Source: Cupriavidus plantarum | GTDB taxonomy: Bacteria; Pseudomonadota; Gammaproteobacteria; Burkholderiales; Burkholderiaceae | Direction: 5' to 3' | DNA: 64,000 bases | Assembly: GCF_905397285.1 (NCBI RefSeq) | Contig: NZ_CAJPUX010000002.1 | Span: 186,001-250,000, forward strand | Shown here: in pieces, positions 41,369 through 52,933 of the stretch | How the letters are laid out: every line of letters begins with the position of its first letter | How positions within the stretch are numbered: the stretch's first letter is position 1 | Made by a program: the position numbers and the translations under genes | Notes under the pieces: generated by a model | The model's database searches: none | What the model was told of the DNA's origin: nothing | Seen by the model: the letters and a program-made list of their open reading frames with translations, nothing else

Positions 41369-43060
41369 TCAGGCAAGTGTGGCCGCGGCCACGGGCTCTA
41401 CGGTCGCGCCCTGCGGCTCGGCAACCGCGGTCGGACGCGCGGGCTTGCGGGTACGCGGGGCCTTGGCCGGCTTTCGCGCGGCGGCCAACGCTTCCTCGCG
41501 CTCCCTGGCTGCCGCCAGCGTTTCGGCGTGCGCCAACTGTTGCTCCACCGGTTGCGCCGTCGGTTGCATCAGCGGTTGCGGCGCGATGGCGAGTTCCGGT
41601 GCAAGCGCGCCATACAGCGCCATGTACTGGCGCGCCGGGCTGTCCCAACTGAAGTCGGTCTGCATGCCGACGCGCTGCATGGCGCGCCAGTGCCGCGACT
41701 TGCCGAGCCAGCCCAGCGCGCGCGTGATGGCTTCCGCCATGTCCTCGGCGCTCTCGCCGTCGAAGATGATGCCATTGGCGCGCGGTGCCGGTGCGGCTTC
41801 GTGGCCGACATCGCGCACGGTATCGGCCAGGCCGCCCACGCGCGAGACGATCGGCACCGTGCCGTAGCGCATCGCGTAGACGGGCGTCAGGCCGAACGGT
41901 TCGAAGCGGCTGCCGTGCAGTAGCGCATCGGCACCGGCATGTAGAAGATGCGCGTCTTCTTCGCGATAGCCGATGGCCACCGCCACGCGGTTCGGGTAGC
42001 GCGCCGCCAGATCGACGTATGCGGCTTCCAGCTTCCGATCCCCACACCCAAGGATCGCGAACTGCACATCGTCATGGGCGACGACGATCCGCTCGATGGC
42101 ATCGAGCGCGACGTCGGCCATCTTCTGATGTGTCAGGCGGCTGCCCATCGCGATGACGGGGAGGCTCGCATCCTGCGGCAGACCGAAGCGCGACTGCAAC
42201 GCGGTCTTGCAGGCCTTCTTGCCCGTCACGCTGCGCGCATCGTAGCGCTGCGGCAGCAGGCGGTCGGTCGCGGGGTCCCAGGCGGCAGTGTCCACGCCGT
42301 TAGGAATGGCGCCCAGCACGTGCGCGCGGTGATCGAGGAGACCATCGAGACCGTGGCCGAAGTGGCTCGTCCGGATCTCGCGGGCATAAGTATGGCTGAC
42401 GGTCGTGACGCGGTCCGCGTAGCGGATGCCGGCCTTGAGGAAGTTGAGCTTGCCCCAGAATTCGATGCCATCCGGCACCAGATATTCGTCGGGGATCCCG
42501 AGCACGCCGGCCAGTTCCATCGGGAACACGCCCTGAAATGCCAGGTTGTGGATCGTGCAGACCGTCGGCGTGCGCAATCCGCGCATGCGCATGAACAGCG
42601 GGGTCAGTCCGGCGTGCCAGTCATGGGCGTGGACCATCGAGGGGGCCGGCAGCGGCGTCTCGCCCGCGGCGATCGCGGCGGCGGCATGTGCGAGTGCAGC
42701 AAAGCGCTGGGCGTTGTCGCAGAAATCGCGACCCGTCGGGTCGACGTAAAGGGAGCCCGGACGATCGTAAAGGGAAGGGCAATCCAGAAAGATCACGCGT
42801 GCGCCGCTGTCCGGCATCTGACCCTCGAGCAGCCGCGCGGGACTGTGGCCCGGGGGCAGCTCCATCGGCAGACGGATCGCGCCCAGGCTGCGCACGCCTC
42901 GCGCAGACGCGATCGCGCGCGGGTAGCCCGGCATCAGCACCGACACGTTTGCGCCGCGCCGATGCAATGCGCCCGACAGGCCGCCGATGACGTCGGCGAG
43001 GCCGCCGGTCTTGGCAAGAGGTTGCGCTTCCGCCGCGACAAAAAGGATGTTCGCGTTCAA
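41369..43060 (-). CDS. glgA: Glycogen synthase (GT5)
   Basis: A 563-residue glycosyltransferase that adds glucose from ADP-glucose to alpha-1,4-glucan. The N-terminus has AEAQPLAKTGGLADV, in which Lys binds ADP-glucose. HAHDWHAGL and PNGVDTAAWDP follow, and SRFEPFGLTPVYAMRYGT carries the donor-site Glu. About 70 extra C-terminal residues form an Ala/Glu/Lys/Pro tail (from ~495) outside the enzyme fold. No glgC is in the window, so ADP-glucose must come from elsewhere. GlgA may also act as a maltose-1-phosphate-forming enzyme, as GlgM does in actinobacteria, but that is untested. Confidence 0.93.
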   Translation of the reverse strand: MNANILFVAAEAQPLAKTGGLADVIGGLSGALHRRGANVSVLMPGYPRAIASARGVRSLGAIRLPMELPPGHSPARLLEGQMPDSGARVIFLDCPSLYDRPGSLYVDPTGRDFCDNAQRFAALAHAAAAIAAGETPLPAPSMVHAHDWHAGLTPLFMRMRGLRTPTVCTIHNLAFQGVFPMELAGVLGIPDEYLVPDGIEFWGKLNFLKAGIRYADRVTTVSHTYAREIRTSHFGHGLDGLLDHRAHVLGAIPNGVDTAAWDPATDRLLPQRYDARSVTGKKACKTALQSRFGLPQDASLPVIAMGSRLTHQKMADVALDAIERIVVAHDDVQFAILGCGDRKLEAAYVDLAARYPNRVAVAIGYREEDAHLLHAGADALLHGSRFEPFGLTPVYAMRYGTVPIVSRVGGLADTVRDVGHEAAPAPRANGIIFDGESAEDMAEAITRALGWLGKSRHWRAMQRVGMQTDFSWDSPARQYMALYGALAPELAIAPQPLMQPTAQPVEQQLAHAETLAAAREREEALAAARKPAKAPRTRKPARPTAVAEPQGATVEPVAAATLA

Positions 43061-43312
43061 GGTTGGACTCCGGATTGAGTGCGAACGGCGTGTGCGGCAG
43101 GCGTCGCCGCACGGGGCTCGTTCTTGTTATTGGCTCGTGCGCGGAAAACGCGCGCGGACGTCCAATGCGAACTCCGTGCCAGCCTGCTGCAGTGCGTAAA
43201 AACCGCGCCGGCGCGCGAGCGGGCACTCCCGCCGCCCACCGCGCGTTGTCATACCGATGTACAAGCTTCGTCGGGCGTTGTAGAAACTACCGCGCCCATG
43301 CGGCGGCGAACT

Positions 43313-45892
<2,580 letters not shown>

Positions 45893-46085
45893 CGTAGCAA
45901 CTCCTTTGGGATGGACGGGAGAGACGTCAGCCTCCATGCTAGAAAAAAGAATGGCCGGGCGGCCCGGTTCGTATCAAACGCGCGATGGGTACAGAATGTG
46001 CAAGGGTGGGTTCGGAAGCGCGTCCCCATGCGCTTGCCTCGCGACGAAATCCCGTCGCTTCGCGCCCACGCTCCGGAGACCCTCC

Positions 46086-46223
46086 ATGGCCACCCATATT
46101 CCGCACGAACCTGCCCGCCGCCCGGATCATCGGCCCGACCAGTGCCCGGACCACGGCAAGGAGCGCGGCGACAAGCCCGCGCGCGACCTGCCGGACAAGC
46201 ATCCGGTGCCGCCTTCCTCCTGA
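46086..46223 (+). CDS. Small hypothetical His/Pro/Asp-rich protein
   Basis: A 45-residue frame (MATHIPHEPARRPDHRPDQ...) with GGAGACCCTCC just before the ATG. It is rich in His, Pro, Asp, Arg and Lys and ends DLPDKHPVPPSS. It lies between divergent glgP and the hybrid kinase. No family is recognised. It could be real, or an open frame by chance in GC-rich DNA. Confidence 0.4.
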   Translation: MATHIPHEPARRPDHRPDQCPDHGKERGDKPARDLPDKHPVPPSS

Positions 46224-46410
46224 GCCGCGCACTGAGCCCGGCCATCCGCCGTGTTGTAGTTTTTTCCCGCGCGACCCGTCCGCATTTACCCGCTTGAGCA
46301 AAGACTGCAAGGGGGTGCGACCGTCTATCATGGATGGGCGCGGCGGTCTTCGCGCGCGTCCCCTGGCTTCCAAGAAAAGCAGCTCTCTCGCGATAAGAGA
46401 AGGACAAATT

Positions 46411-48372
46411 ATGTGGCAGCGGCAGGCGCCGGTCATGGCACCGGCGCGGGAGGGATCCGTGGGCACGCACGGCGGTGGCGTGCCGCGCGGCATGACGGAC
46501 GGATGGGCATCCCAGCCCGCATGGCTCGAGGCCTTGCAGGATGTGGCGGTGTTCGATCTGACTGCGGACGGGCATATTCGTCAATGGACCGGCGCGGCCC
46601 GCCGGGTGTTCCGCTATGCGGAGGACGAAGTGCTGGGCCGCCACCTGTCTTGCCTGTTGTCGGGCGGCAGCCTGCAGGGCACCACCGCGCATGACGACAC
46701 CCTTTCCGTGGACGGCGCGGCGGACGGCGACCGGTGGCTCGATAGATGGTTCGATACCGCGTGCGCGGAGGGGCATGCCGAGTGGCGTGGCTGGTGCGCG
46801 CGGCGCGATGGCAGCGTGTTCTACGCGCATATGCATGCGGTGCCGAGCAACGACGGCCTCGCCGTGGCCTGCCATGACGTGACCGTCCGGCATGCGGCGG
46901 AGGAGCGCGCCGAGCAGGCCGAGGCCCGCCGCACGCAATTGGCCAATGCGCTTCCCAACCACGCGGTGCTGGAACTGACCCTCGACGGCGTCATTCTGGA
47001 ATGGAACGATGGCGCCACCGCGCTGACCGGTTACAGTGCCGGCGACGCCATCGGCCAGCCGGTATCGCTGCTCTATTCGCGGCAGGACATCGGGGCCGGC
47101 AACGACCTCGCCGTGCTGGACACCGTGCGCGCGCAGGGCGCGTGGACCGGCGAGGACCGGCTGCAGCGCAAGGACGGCACACTGGTGCGCTGTGGCATCA
47201 GCCTGATGTTGTCGCGCGATGCGGCAGCCTGTCCGACCGGCATCCTCTGGACCGCGCGCGACATGACCGACGCGGCGCGCTTGCGGGAACTCGAGGGTTC
47301 CGGCCAGCGCGTCCAGGCCTTTCTCGCGATCCTTGCCCACGAGCTGCGGAATCCGCTCGCGCCGATCCGCAATGCGGTGGACGTCATCCGTCTTACCTCG
47401 CCGGCGGACGGGCGCATCCGCCATTGCGCGGACATCATCGGGCGGCAGGTCCATCTGCTGACGCGGCTCGTCTCCGACCTGATGGACGTGGGGCGCGTGA
47501 CCACGGGCAAGCTCAAGGTGCAGCTCGCGCCGACCATGTACAACGAGATCGTCAGCACATGCATCGAGGCGGTCCGCCCGGTCATCGAGTCGGCCGGCCA
47601 GCGTCTGTCGGTGACACTGCCCGCCGACCCGCTGTTCGTCAACGCCGATGCGGGCCGACTCGGGCAGGTCCTGTCCAATCTCCTCAGCAACGCGACCAAA
47701 TACACCGCGCGCGGCGGGGCGATCTCCGTCGGCGTATCCGCGGAGGGCGGCAACGTCATCACGACCGTGGCCGATACGGGCGAGGGCGTCGCGCCGGAAG
47801 CGATCGACCGCATCTTCAACCTGTTCGCGCAGGAGGGCGACGCGGGGCAGCGTGGCGGCCTCGGCATCGGTCTCGCGCTCGCGCGCGCGGTGGTGGAAGC
47901 CCATGGCGGCGCGATTCAGGCAAGCAGTCCCGGCAGGGGCCGGGGCAGCACGTTCACCGTGATCCTGCCGGAGGTGGAGATGGACGGCGAATCCGTGGTA
48001 CGCGCGGTGCCCGACGCCAGCGTCGCGCGCCGCGTGCTGATCGTCGACGACAACGCGGACTCCGCCGACAGCATGGTCGAGCTGCTCGCGGTGCTGGGCC
48101 ACGAAGCCCGGGCCGCCTACGGCGGCGCGCAAGCGCTCGAGATCGCGCGCGACTTCGTCCCGGACGTCGTGCTGCTGGACCTCGAAATGCCGGAAATGGA
48201 TGGCTACGAGGTGATTGCCGCCATGCACGCGCGCGGCCTGGGCGCGCGCGTGTTCGCGCTGACGGGCCGCGGGACGGCGGACGACCGCCGCCGCGCGCTC
48301 GATGCGGGGTTCGTCGATCACCTCGTCAAGCCAATCACCGTGGAGTCGCTGAACGGCGCGTTGCGGGCATAG
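46411..48372 (+). CDS. Hybrid PAS histidine kinase with C-terminal receiver
   Basis: Protein of 653 residues. Two PAS domains (~35-160 and ~180-300) are followed by HisKA (LAILAHELRNPLAPIRNAV, His near 314), ATPase (LSNLLSNATKY, DTGEGV, GGLGIGLALA) and a receiver (VLIVDDNADSADSM, phospho-Asp in VVLLDLEMPEMDG, Lys in LVKPITV). No membrane helices, so it senses a cytoplasmic signal. The start ATGTGGCAG follows AGAAGGA; a longer open frame upstream has no domain. It lies between the two glucan operons, convergent with malQ. Confidence 0.87.
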   Translation: MWQRQAPVMAPAREGSVGTHGGGVPRGMTDGWASQPAWLEALQDVAVFDLTADGHIRQWTGAARRVFRYAEDEVLGRHLSCLLSGGSLQGTTAHDDTLSVDGAADGDRWLDRWFDTACAEGHAEWRGWCARRDGSVFYAHMHAVPSNDGLAVACHDVTVRHAAEERAEQAEARRTQLANALPNHAVLELTLDGVILEWNDGATALTGYSAGDAIGQPVSLLYSRQDIGAGNDLAVLDTVRAQGAWTGEDRLQRKDGTLVRCGISLMLSRDAAACPTGILWTARDMTDAARLRELEGSGQRVQAFLAILAHELRNPLAPIRNAVDVIRLTSPADGRIRHCADIIGRQVHLLTRLVSDLMDVGRVTTGKLKVQLAPTMYNEIVSTCIEAVRPVIESAGQRLSVTLPADPLFVNADAGRLGQVLSNLLSNATKYTARGGAISVGVSAEGGNVITTVADTGEGVAPEAIDRIFNLFAQEGDAGQRGGLGIGLALARAVVEAHGGAIQASSPGRGRGSTFTVILPEVEMDGESVVRAVPDASVARRVLIVDDNADSADSMVELLAVLGHEARAAYGGAQALEIARDFVPDVVLLDLEMPEMDGYEVIAAMHARGLGARVFALTGRGTADDRRRALDAGFVDHLVKPITVESLNGALRA

Positions 48373-48421
48373 GGGGCGGCATAGGGCGCGCCGCATCGTA
48401 CCCGCCCGCTCGATCTCCCGC

Positions 48422-50644
48422 TCAGGCATCCGTGCTCCGTAGCGCGCGCACGCGTGCGGCCACGTCGCCGCGCGCGAAAAGCTCACCGGCTCCGGCATCG
48501 ATATCGAGACGCCGCTGCCAGTTCGGATGCCCGCTCGTTGTCCCGGGCAGATTGGGCTGCTCGACCGCGCCCGTCAGGTCTTCGATCGGCACCAGCCGCA
48601 GCGGCGTTTTCGTGCGGCCGAGCCAGGCAAGGATCGCCTCGATGGGCGCGGCTTCGGGCACAGCTTCAGGTGAAGCTTCAGGCGAAGCTTGTGCCGGCGC
48701 GTCGCGATCGCCGCCGACCACTCCGCCTTCCACTAGCGCATGCCAGAGCGCCGCGCGATCCGCGGCGCGCCCCGCCATGGCGTCCGCTTCGGTCTCGTCA
48801 GGGCCGAGCTGGCCCAGCTTCGCGCGCCACGCGATATCGCGGCCCGTCCACCATCCGGCAATCGTGGGCAGATCGTGCGTGGTCGTGGTGGCCACCGCGT
48901 TCCGGGGCCATTCCGCGGGCGGCGTGAATCGAGCCGTCGCGGGAGTCGTTGTTTCGGCGGGCGGATCGGCTTCGCGTTCGAACCACAGCACGTCGATGCC
49001 CAGCAACCCGCGCGACGCCAGTGCGTCATTGAGGGAGTCCGGCACGGTGCCAAGATTTTCGCCGATGACGATCGCGCGATGCCGCCACGATTCCAGCGCG
49101 ACGAGCCGCAGCATGTCCTCGAGCGGGTAAGTGAGGTAGGCCCCTTCCCGCGCGGAGGCGCCCTCGGGCACGAGCCACATGCGCGCAAGCCCGAGCACAT
49201 GATCGATGCGCAGGCCGCCCGCATGGGCAAGGTTCGCGCGCAGCATCTCGATGAACGCGGCGTAGCCATGCTGACGCAGGCCCCGCGGCGAGAACACCGC
49301 CACACCCCAATCCTGGCCCAGGGGGTTGTACACGTCGGGCGGTGCGCCGGCATGGAAGCCGTTGAGGACTTCGGCCTGTCGCGTCCACGCATGACTGCCG
49401 CCGGGATCCGTGCCCACCGCAAGATCCGCAATCACGCCGATGGCCATGCCGGCGTCGCGCGCGCGTTGCTGCGCGGCGGCCAGGCCGTCGGCGGCCATCC
49501 ATTGCAGAAACGTGTGGAAGGCGACGTCGTCGGCGTGATCGCGCGCAAACGCCGCCACCGCGTCGCTTTGCGGGTCCCGCCATGCGTCGGGCCAGTTGCG
49601 CCAGTCGGCCCCCTCTTCGCCGTCCGACCGGAGCCGATGCTGTTGCATCGCCTCGAAACAGGCGTGCGCATGCAGGGCACTGCCGCCGCGAGCGCGATAG
49701 GCCGAGAAGCGTTGCAATACGTCCGCGGGCAGCAGGTCCGCATGGCGCTCCCACAGCCAGCGCAGCACGGCATAGCGCGCGGGGGACAACGCGGGCCAGT
49801 CGATCTCGCTACGCGCCTCCGCGGTTGCGAATGTGTCCGCGAGCGACAGCGCCGCGATCGCGTCCGCCGTGGCTTCCGCGCCGAAGACCGCGGCGGGATC
49901 CACATAGAGCGGATTGAGGAACAGTCGGCTCGACGGCGAGTAAGGGCTATAGCGCGCGGGCAGCGCGGCAAAGCCCGCGTGCAGCGGATTGATCGCGACC
50001 GCATGCGCCTGCGCGCCGGCAGCGGCCTCGCAGATCTCGGCCAGGGCCGTGAGGTCGCCGAGGCCTGTCTGGGCGCCGCGTCGTAGCGAATACAGCTGAA
50101 CGGAGACCCCCCATGGCTTCGTATTGGTATGGACCCCCTTGCGATCGGCGAGGGCATCCGCCACGCCATAGCAGCGTGGCGGCGCCACGGCGACGGTGGT
50201 TTGCAGGTCGCCGATCAGCAGGCGGTGATAGCCCGGCGTGGCGATCGGCGCCAGTGCAAGCCGTCCACCGCCGGTATCGGCTGGGCCGTTCGGCGTGCTC
50301 GTACCCGCGAGCCGGTTGGCGACGCCTTCCACGACGGTGCCGTCCTCGAGTTCGAGCCGATAGGGCCGCTGCGCGATCTCGTCGCGCCAGGGCACATGGA
50401 CGGGCCGGTCGACGTCGGCGGTGATCAGCGGCGGCAACGCCTGCGCGGCGTCCTCGGCGGCGAGGCGCGCGCGGGAGGCTTCGCATTGGCTGTCGTTGTC
50501 ACAAGGCAGGCCCATGGCCGTCAGCACGGTGCGGATGGCTTCCGGCGAGAGCGCCTGCGGATTGCCCCACGCATCGTCCCATTGGGTTTGCAGGCCCGCC
50601 TGCGCGGCGAGTGCTAAGAGCGGATCGGTGTTGGATGTGGTCAT
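48422..50644 (-). CDS. malQ: 4-alpha-glucanotransferase (amylomaltase, GH77)
   Basis: Protein of 740 residues that transfers maltodextrin segments between alpha-1,4-glucans. It has an N-terminal beta extension as in proteobacterial MalQ. Then come WGVSVQLYSLRRGAQTGLGDL, INPLHAGFAA, RYSPYSPSSRLFLNPLYVD, GGLRIDHVLGLARMW (nucleophile Asp), VIGENLGTVP (acid Glu) and TTTHDLPTIAGWW (third carboxylate). A low-complexity Pro/Glu/Ala stretch (QASPEASPEAVPEA) lies near residue 650. The ATG lacks a clear ribosome site and sits directly after a three-copy 16-bp repeat. It is the last gene of the glgE operon. Confidence 0.93.
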   Translation of the reverse strand: MTTSNTDPLLALAAQAGLQTQWDDAWGNPQALSPEAIRTVLTAMGLPCDNDSQCEASRARLAAEDAAQALPPLITADVDRPVHVPWRDEIAQRPYRLELEDGTVVEGVANRLAGTSTPNGPADTGGGRLALAPIATPGYHRLLIGDLQTTVAVAPPRCYGVADALADRKGVHTNTKPWGVSVQLYSLRRGAQTGLGDLTALAEICEAAAGAQAHAVAINPLHAGFAALPARYSPYSPSSRLFLNPLYVDPAAVFGAEATADAIAALSLADTFATAEARSEIDWPALSPARYAVLRWLWERHADLLPADVLQRFSAYRARGGSALHAHACFEAMQQHRLRSDGEEGADWRNWPDAWRDPQSDAVAAFARDHADDVAFHTFLQWMAADGLAAAQQRARDAGMAIGVIADLAVGTDPGGSHAWTRQAEVLNGFHAGAPPDVYNPLGQDWGVAVFSPRGLRQHGYAAFIEMLRANLAHAGGLRIDHVLGLARMWLVPEGASAREGAYLTYPLEDMLRLVALESWRHRAIVIGENLGTVPDSLNDALASRGLLGIDVLWFEREADPPAETTTPATARFTPPAEWPRNAVATTTTHDLPTIAGWWTGRDIAWRAKLGQLGPDETEADAMAGRAADRAALWHALVEGGVVGGDRDAPAQASPEASPEAVPEAAPIEAILAWLGRTKTPLRLVPIEDLTGAVEQPNLPGTTSGHPNWQRRLDIDAGAGELFARGDVAARVRALRSTDA

Positions 50645-50691
50645 GGTCGATGAGGCGCTTGGTCGATGAGGCGCTTGGTTGATTAGGCGCT
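50644..50691. repeat. Three 16-bp tandem repeats between glgX and malQ
   Basis: Two exact copies of TGGTCGATGAGGCGCT and a third with two changes (TGGTTGATTAGGCGCT). The third copy includes the glgX stop codon and the first abuts the malQ ATG. The array therefore looks like a duplication of the glgX end that set the spacing to malQ. Confidence 0.9.
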
Positions 50692-52830
50692 CTCGTCCTT
50701 CGGAACGTCCGCGGCGAGCAGCACCGCGCCGTGCGCGGGCACCGGTTGCATCGCGCGCCCGTCGTCGCCGTATCGGACAGAGGTCTCTCCGCTGTCGGGC
50801 GTAGTGCTGTCGAACAGCACGCGCCACTGCGTGCCGGGCGCGGGCGGGCGAAAGACGACGTCTTCTCCGCTCGCGTTCAGACAGAGCAGGATCACCTGCA
50901 CGACATCCTGTTGCGCGGGATCGTGCGTCGCGCGCCGCAGCGCGAGCGTGCGCTCCTCGGGGTTGGCCCATTGCTCCGGGCTCAGTTCGTTGCCTTCCGG
51001 GTCGAACCACGCGATATCCGCGAGGCCCGGCGCGGGACGTGTGCGGCCGTGCACGAAGCGGTTCTCGGTCAGCACCGGCAATTGCTTGCGCAATGCCAGC
51101 AGCCGGCGCACGCACGTGAGCATCGGCGCGTTGGCAGGATCGGCGGCATCGTTCCAGTCTAGCCACGAGATCGGGCTGTCCTGGCAGTACGCGTTATTGT
51201 TGCCGCCCTGGCTACGGCCCCATTCGTCGCCGGCCGTGATCATCGGCGTGCCCTGGGACAACAGCAGTGTGGTCATCATCGCGCGCGCCACGCGGCCGCG
51301 TGTCTCGAGGATGATCGGATCGTCCGTTGGCCCCTCGATGCTGCCGTCGGGACTCCAGTTCGCGCTGGCGTTGTCGTCGCTGCCGTCCCGGTTGTCTTCG
51401 CGATTGGCTTCGTTGTGCTTGTGGCAGTAGCTCACGAGGTCCGCGAGCGTGAAGCCATCGTGCGCGGTCACGAAGTTGACGCTCGCCCACGGCTTGCGAT
51501 GGCGGCGATCGAACAGGTCCGCGGACCCCGTAAGCCGCGCCGCGAGTTCGCCGCGCTGGCCGGGGTCGCCGCGCCAGAAGCGGCGCACGTTGTCGCGAAA
51601 CTTGTCGTTCCATTCGGCAAAGCCCGGCGGATGGTTGCCGACCTGATAGCCGCCGGGCCCGAGGTCCCATGGTTCGGAGATCAGCTTCACGCGCGAGAGC
51701 ACGGGGTCCTGCAGCAGCGCATCGAAGAAGCCCGAGCCGGGATCGAAGCCCTGCGCCTCCCGGCCCAGCGTGCTGCCGAGATCGAAACGGAAGCCATCGA
51801 TGTGATAGCACTGCACCCAGTAGCGCAGCGAGTCCATGACCATCTGCAGCACGCGCGGATGGGAGAGATTGAGCGTGTTGCCGCACCCCGTGTCGTTGAT
51901 GTAGTGGCGCTCGTCGCCCGGCATGAGCCGGTAGTAACTGGCGTTGTCGAGGCCGCGCCACGAAACCGTCGGTCCGAGCTCGTTGCCTTCGCAGGTATGG
52001 TTGTAGACCACGTCGAGGATCACCTCGATGCCCGCGGCATGCAGCCGCCGGATCGCGATCTTGACCTCGTGCAGCTGGTTCGTCGACAGGTATTGCGGCT
52101 CCGGCGCGAAGAACGCGAGCGTGTTGTAGCCCCAGTAGTTGCGCAGGCCGCGCTCGATGAGGAAGCGGTCCTGCAGAAACGCGTGTACGGGCAGCAGTTC
52201 GATCGACGTCACGCCGAGCGAATGCAGATGGTCGACGAAGCGCGGATCGGCCAGCGCGTCGAACGTGCCGCGCACATGCGGCAACAGGTCTTCGCGCTGC
52301 ATCGACAGGCCGCGCACGTGCGCTTCATAGATCGTCGTCTTCGGCCAGGGCACGGCGGGCGGACGGTCGTCGCCCCAATGGAAGCTCTCGTCAACGACGA
52401 CGCCCTTTGCCATCATCGGCGCGCTGTCGCGGCGATCGGGCGTGAGGTCCGCGCGCGGACTGTTGAGGCGATAGCCGAACAATGCATCGGACCAGCGCAC
52501 CGGGCCCGTGAGCTGGCGCGCGTAGGGGTCGAGCAGAAGCTTGTGCGGGTTGAAGCGATGGCCGCGCGCGGGCTCGTATGGACCGAACGCGCGGAATCCG
52601 TACACCGTGCCGAGCGGCGCGTGCGGGAGGTAGCCGTGCCAGATCTCGTCGGTGCACTCGGGCAACTGCAGCCGCTGCCGCTCGCGCCGGCCGTTGGCCG
52701 AGAACAGGCACAGGTCGACGCGGCTCGCATTGGCGGAGAACACCGCGAAATTGATGCCGAGCCCGTCCCAGTGCGCGCCGAGGGGGTAGGGCTTGCCGGG
52801 CAGGAGGCGGTCGATGGGGGCGCTCGCCAT
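50683..52830 (-). CDS. glgX: Glycogen debranching enzyme (GH13)
   Basis: A 715-residue isoamylase-type enzyme that cleaves alpha-1,6 branches of phosphorylase-limit glycogen. It shows GINFAVFSANASRVDLCLF (starch-binding-like start), YEAHVRGLS, WGYNTLAFFAPEPQY, VVYNHTCEGNELGP, HIDGFRFDLGSTLG (nucleophile Asp), LISEPWDLGPGGYQVGNHPPGFAEWND (acid Glu) and NFVTAHDGFTLADLVSY. The length is usual. It follows glgB by 103 bp. Confidence 0.95.
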   Translation of the reverse strand: MASAPIDRLLPGKPYPLGAHWDGLGINFAVFSANASRVDLCLFSANGRRERQRLQLPECTDEIWHGYLPHAPLGTVYGFRAFGPYEPARGHRFNPHKLLLDPYARQLTGPVRWSDALFGYRLNSPRADLTPDRRDSAPMMAKGVVVDESFHWGDDRPPAVPWPKTTIYEAHVRGLSMQREDLLPHVRGTFDALADPRFVDHLHSLGVTSIELLPVHAFLQDRFLIERGLRNYWGYNTLAFFAPEPQYLSTNQLHEVKIAIRRLHAAGIEVILDVVYNHTCEGNELGPTVSWRGLDNASYYRLMPGDERHYINDTGCGNTLNLSHPRVLQMVMDSLRYWVQCYHIDGFRFDLGSTLGREAQGFDPGSGFFDALLQDPVLSRVKLISEPWDLGPGGYQVGNHPPGFAEWNDKFRDNVRRFWRGDPGQRGELAARLTGSADLFDRRHRKPWASVNFVTAHDGFTLADLVSYCHKHNEANREDNRDGSDDNASANWSPDGSIEGPTDDPIILETRGRVARAMMTTLLLSQGTPMITAGDEWGRSQGGNNNAYCQDSPISWLDWNDAADPANAPMLTCVRRLLALRKQLPVLTENRFVHGRTRPAPGLADIAWFDPEGNELSPEQWANPEERTLALRRATHDPAQQDVVQVILLCLNASGEDVVFRPPAPGTQWRVLFDSTTPDSGETSVRYGDDGRAMQPVPAHGAVLLAADVPKDESA

Positions 52831-52933
52831 GAAGTCAGCTCCTTCCTGAGAAGTCGTTACGGTTGTAGTGATTGTTCTCGGACCCTCGCCAGGCCGCCGC
52901 GCGCGTCTCGGTCGATCAGCGCATCTCCCGTGG

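Noticed and set aside
50645..51166. An N-terminal extension of malQ by about 174 codons
   Set aside because: The extended part lies over the glgX 3' end in another frame, is Arg/Ala-rich and matches no MalQ domain.
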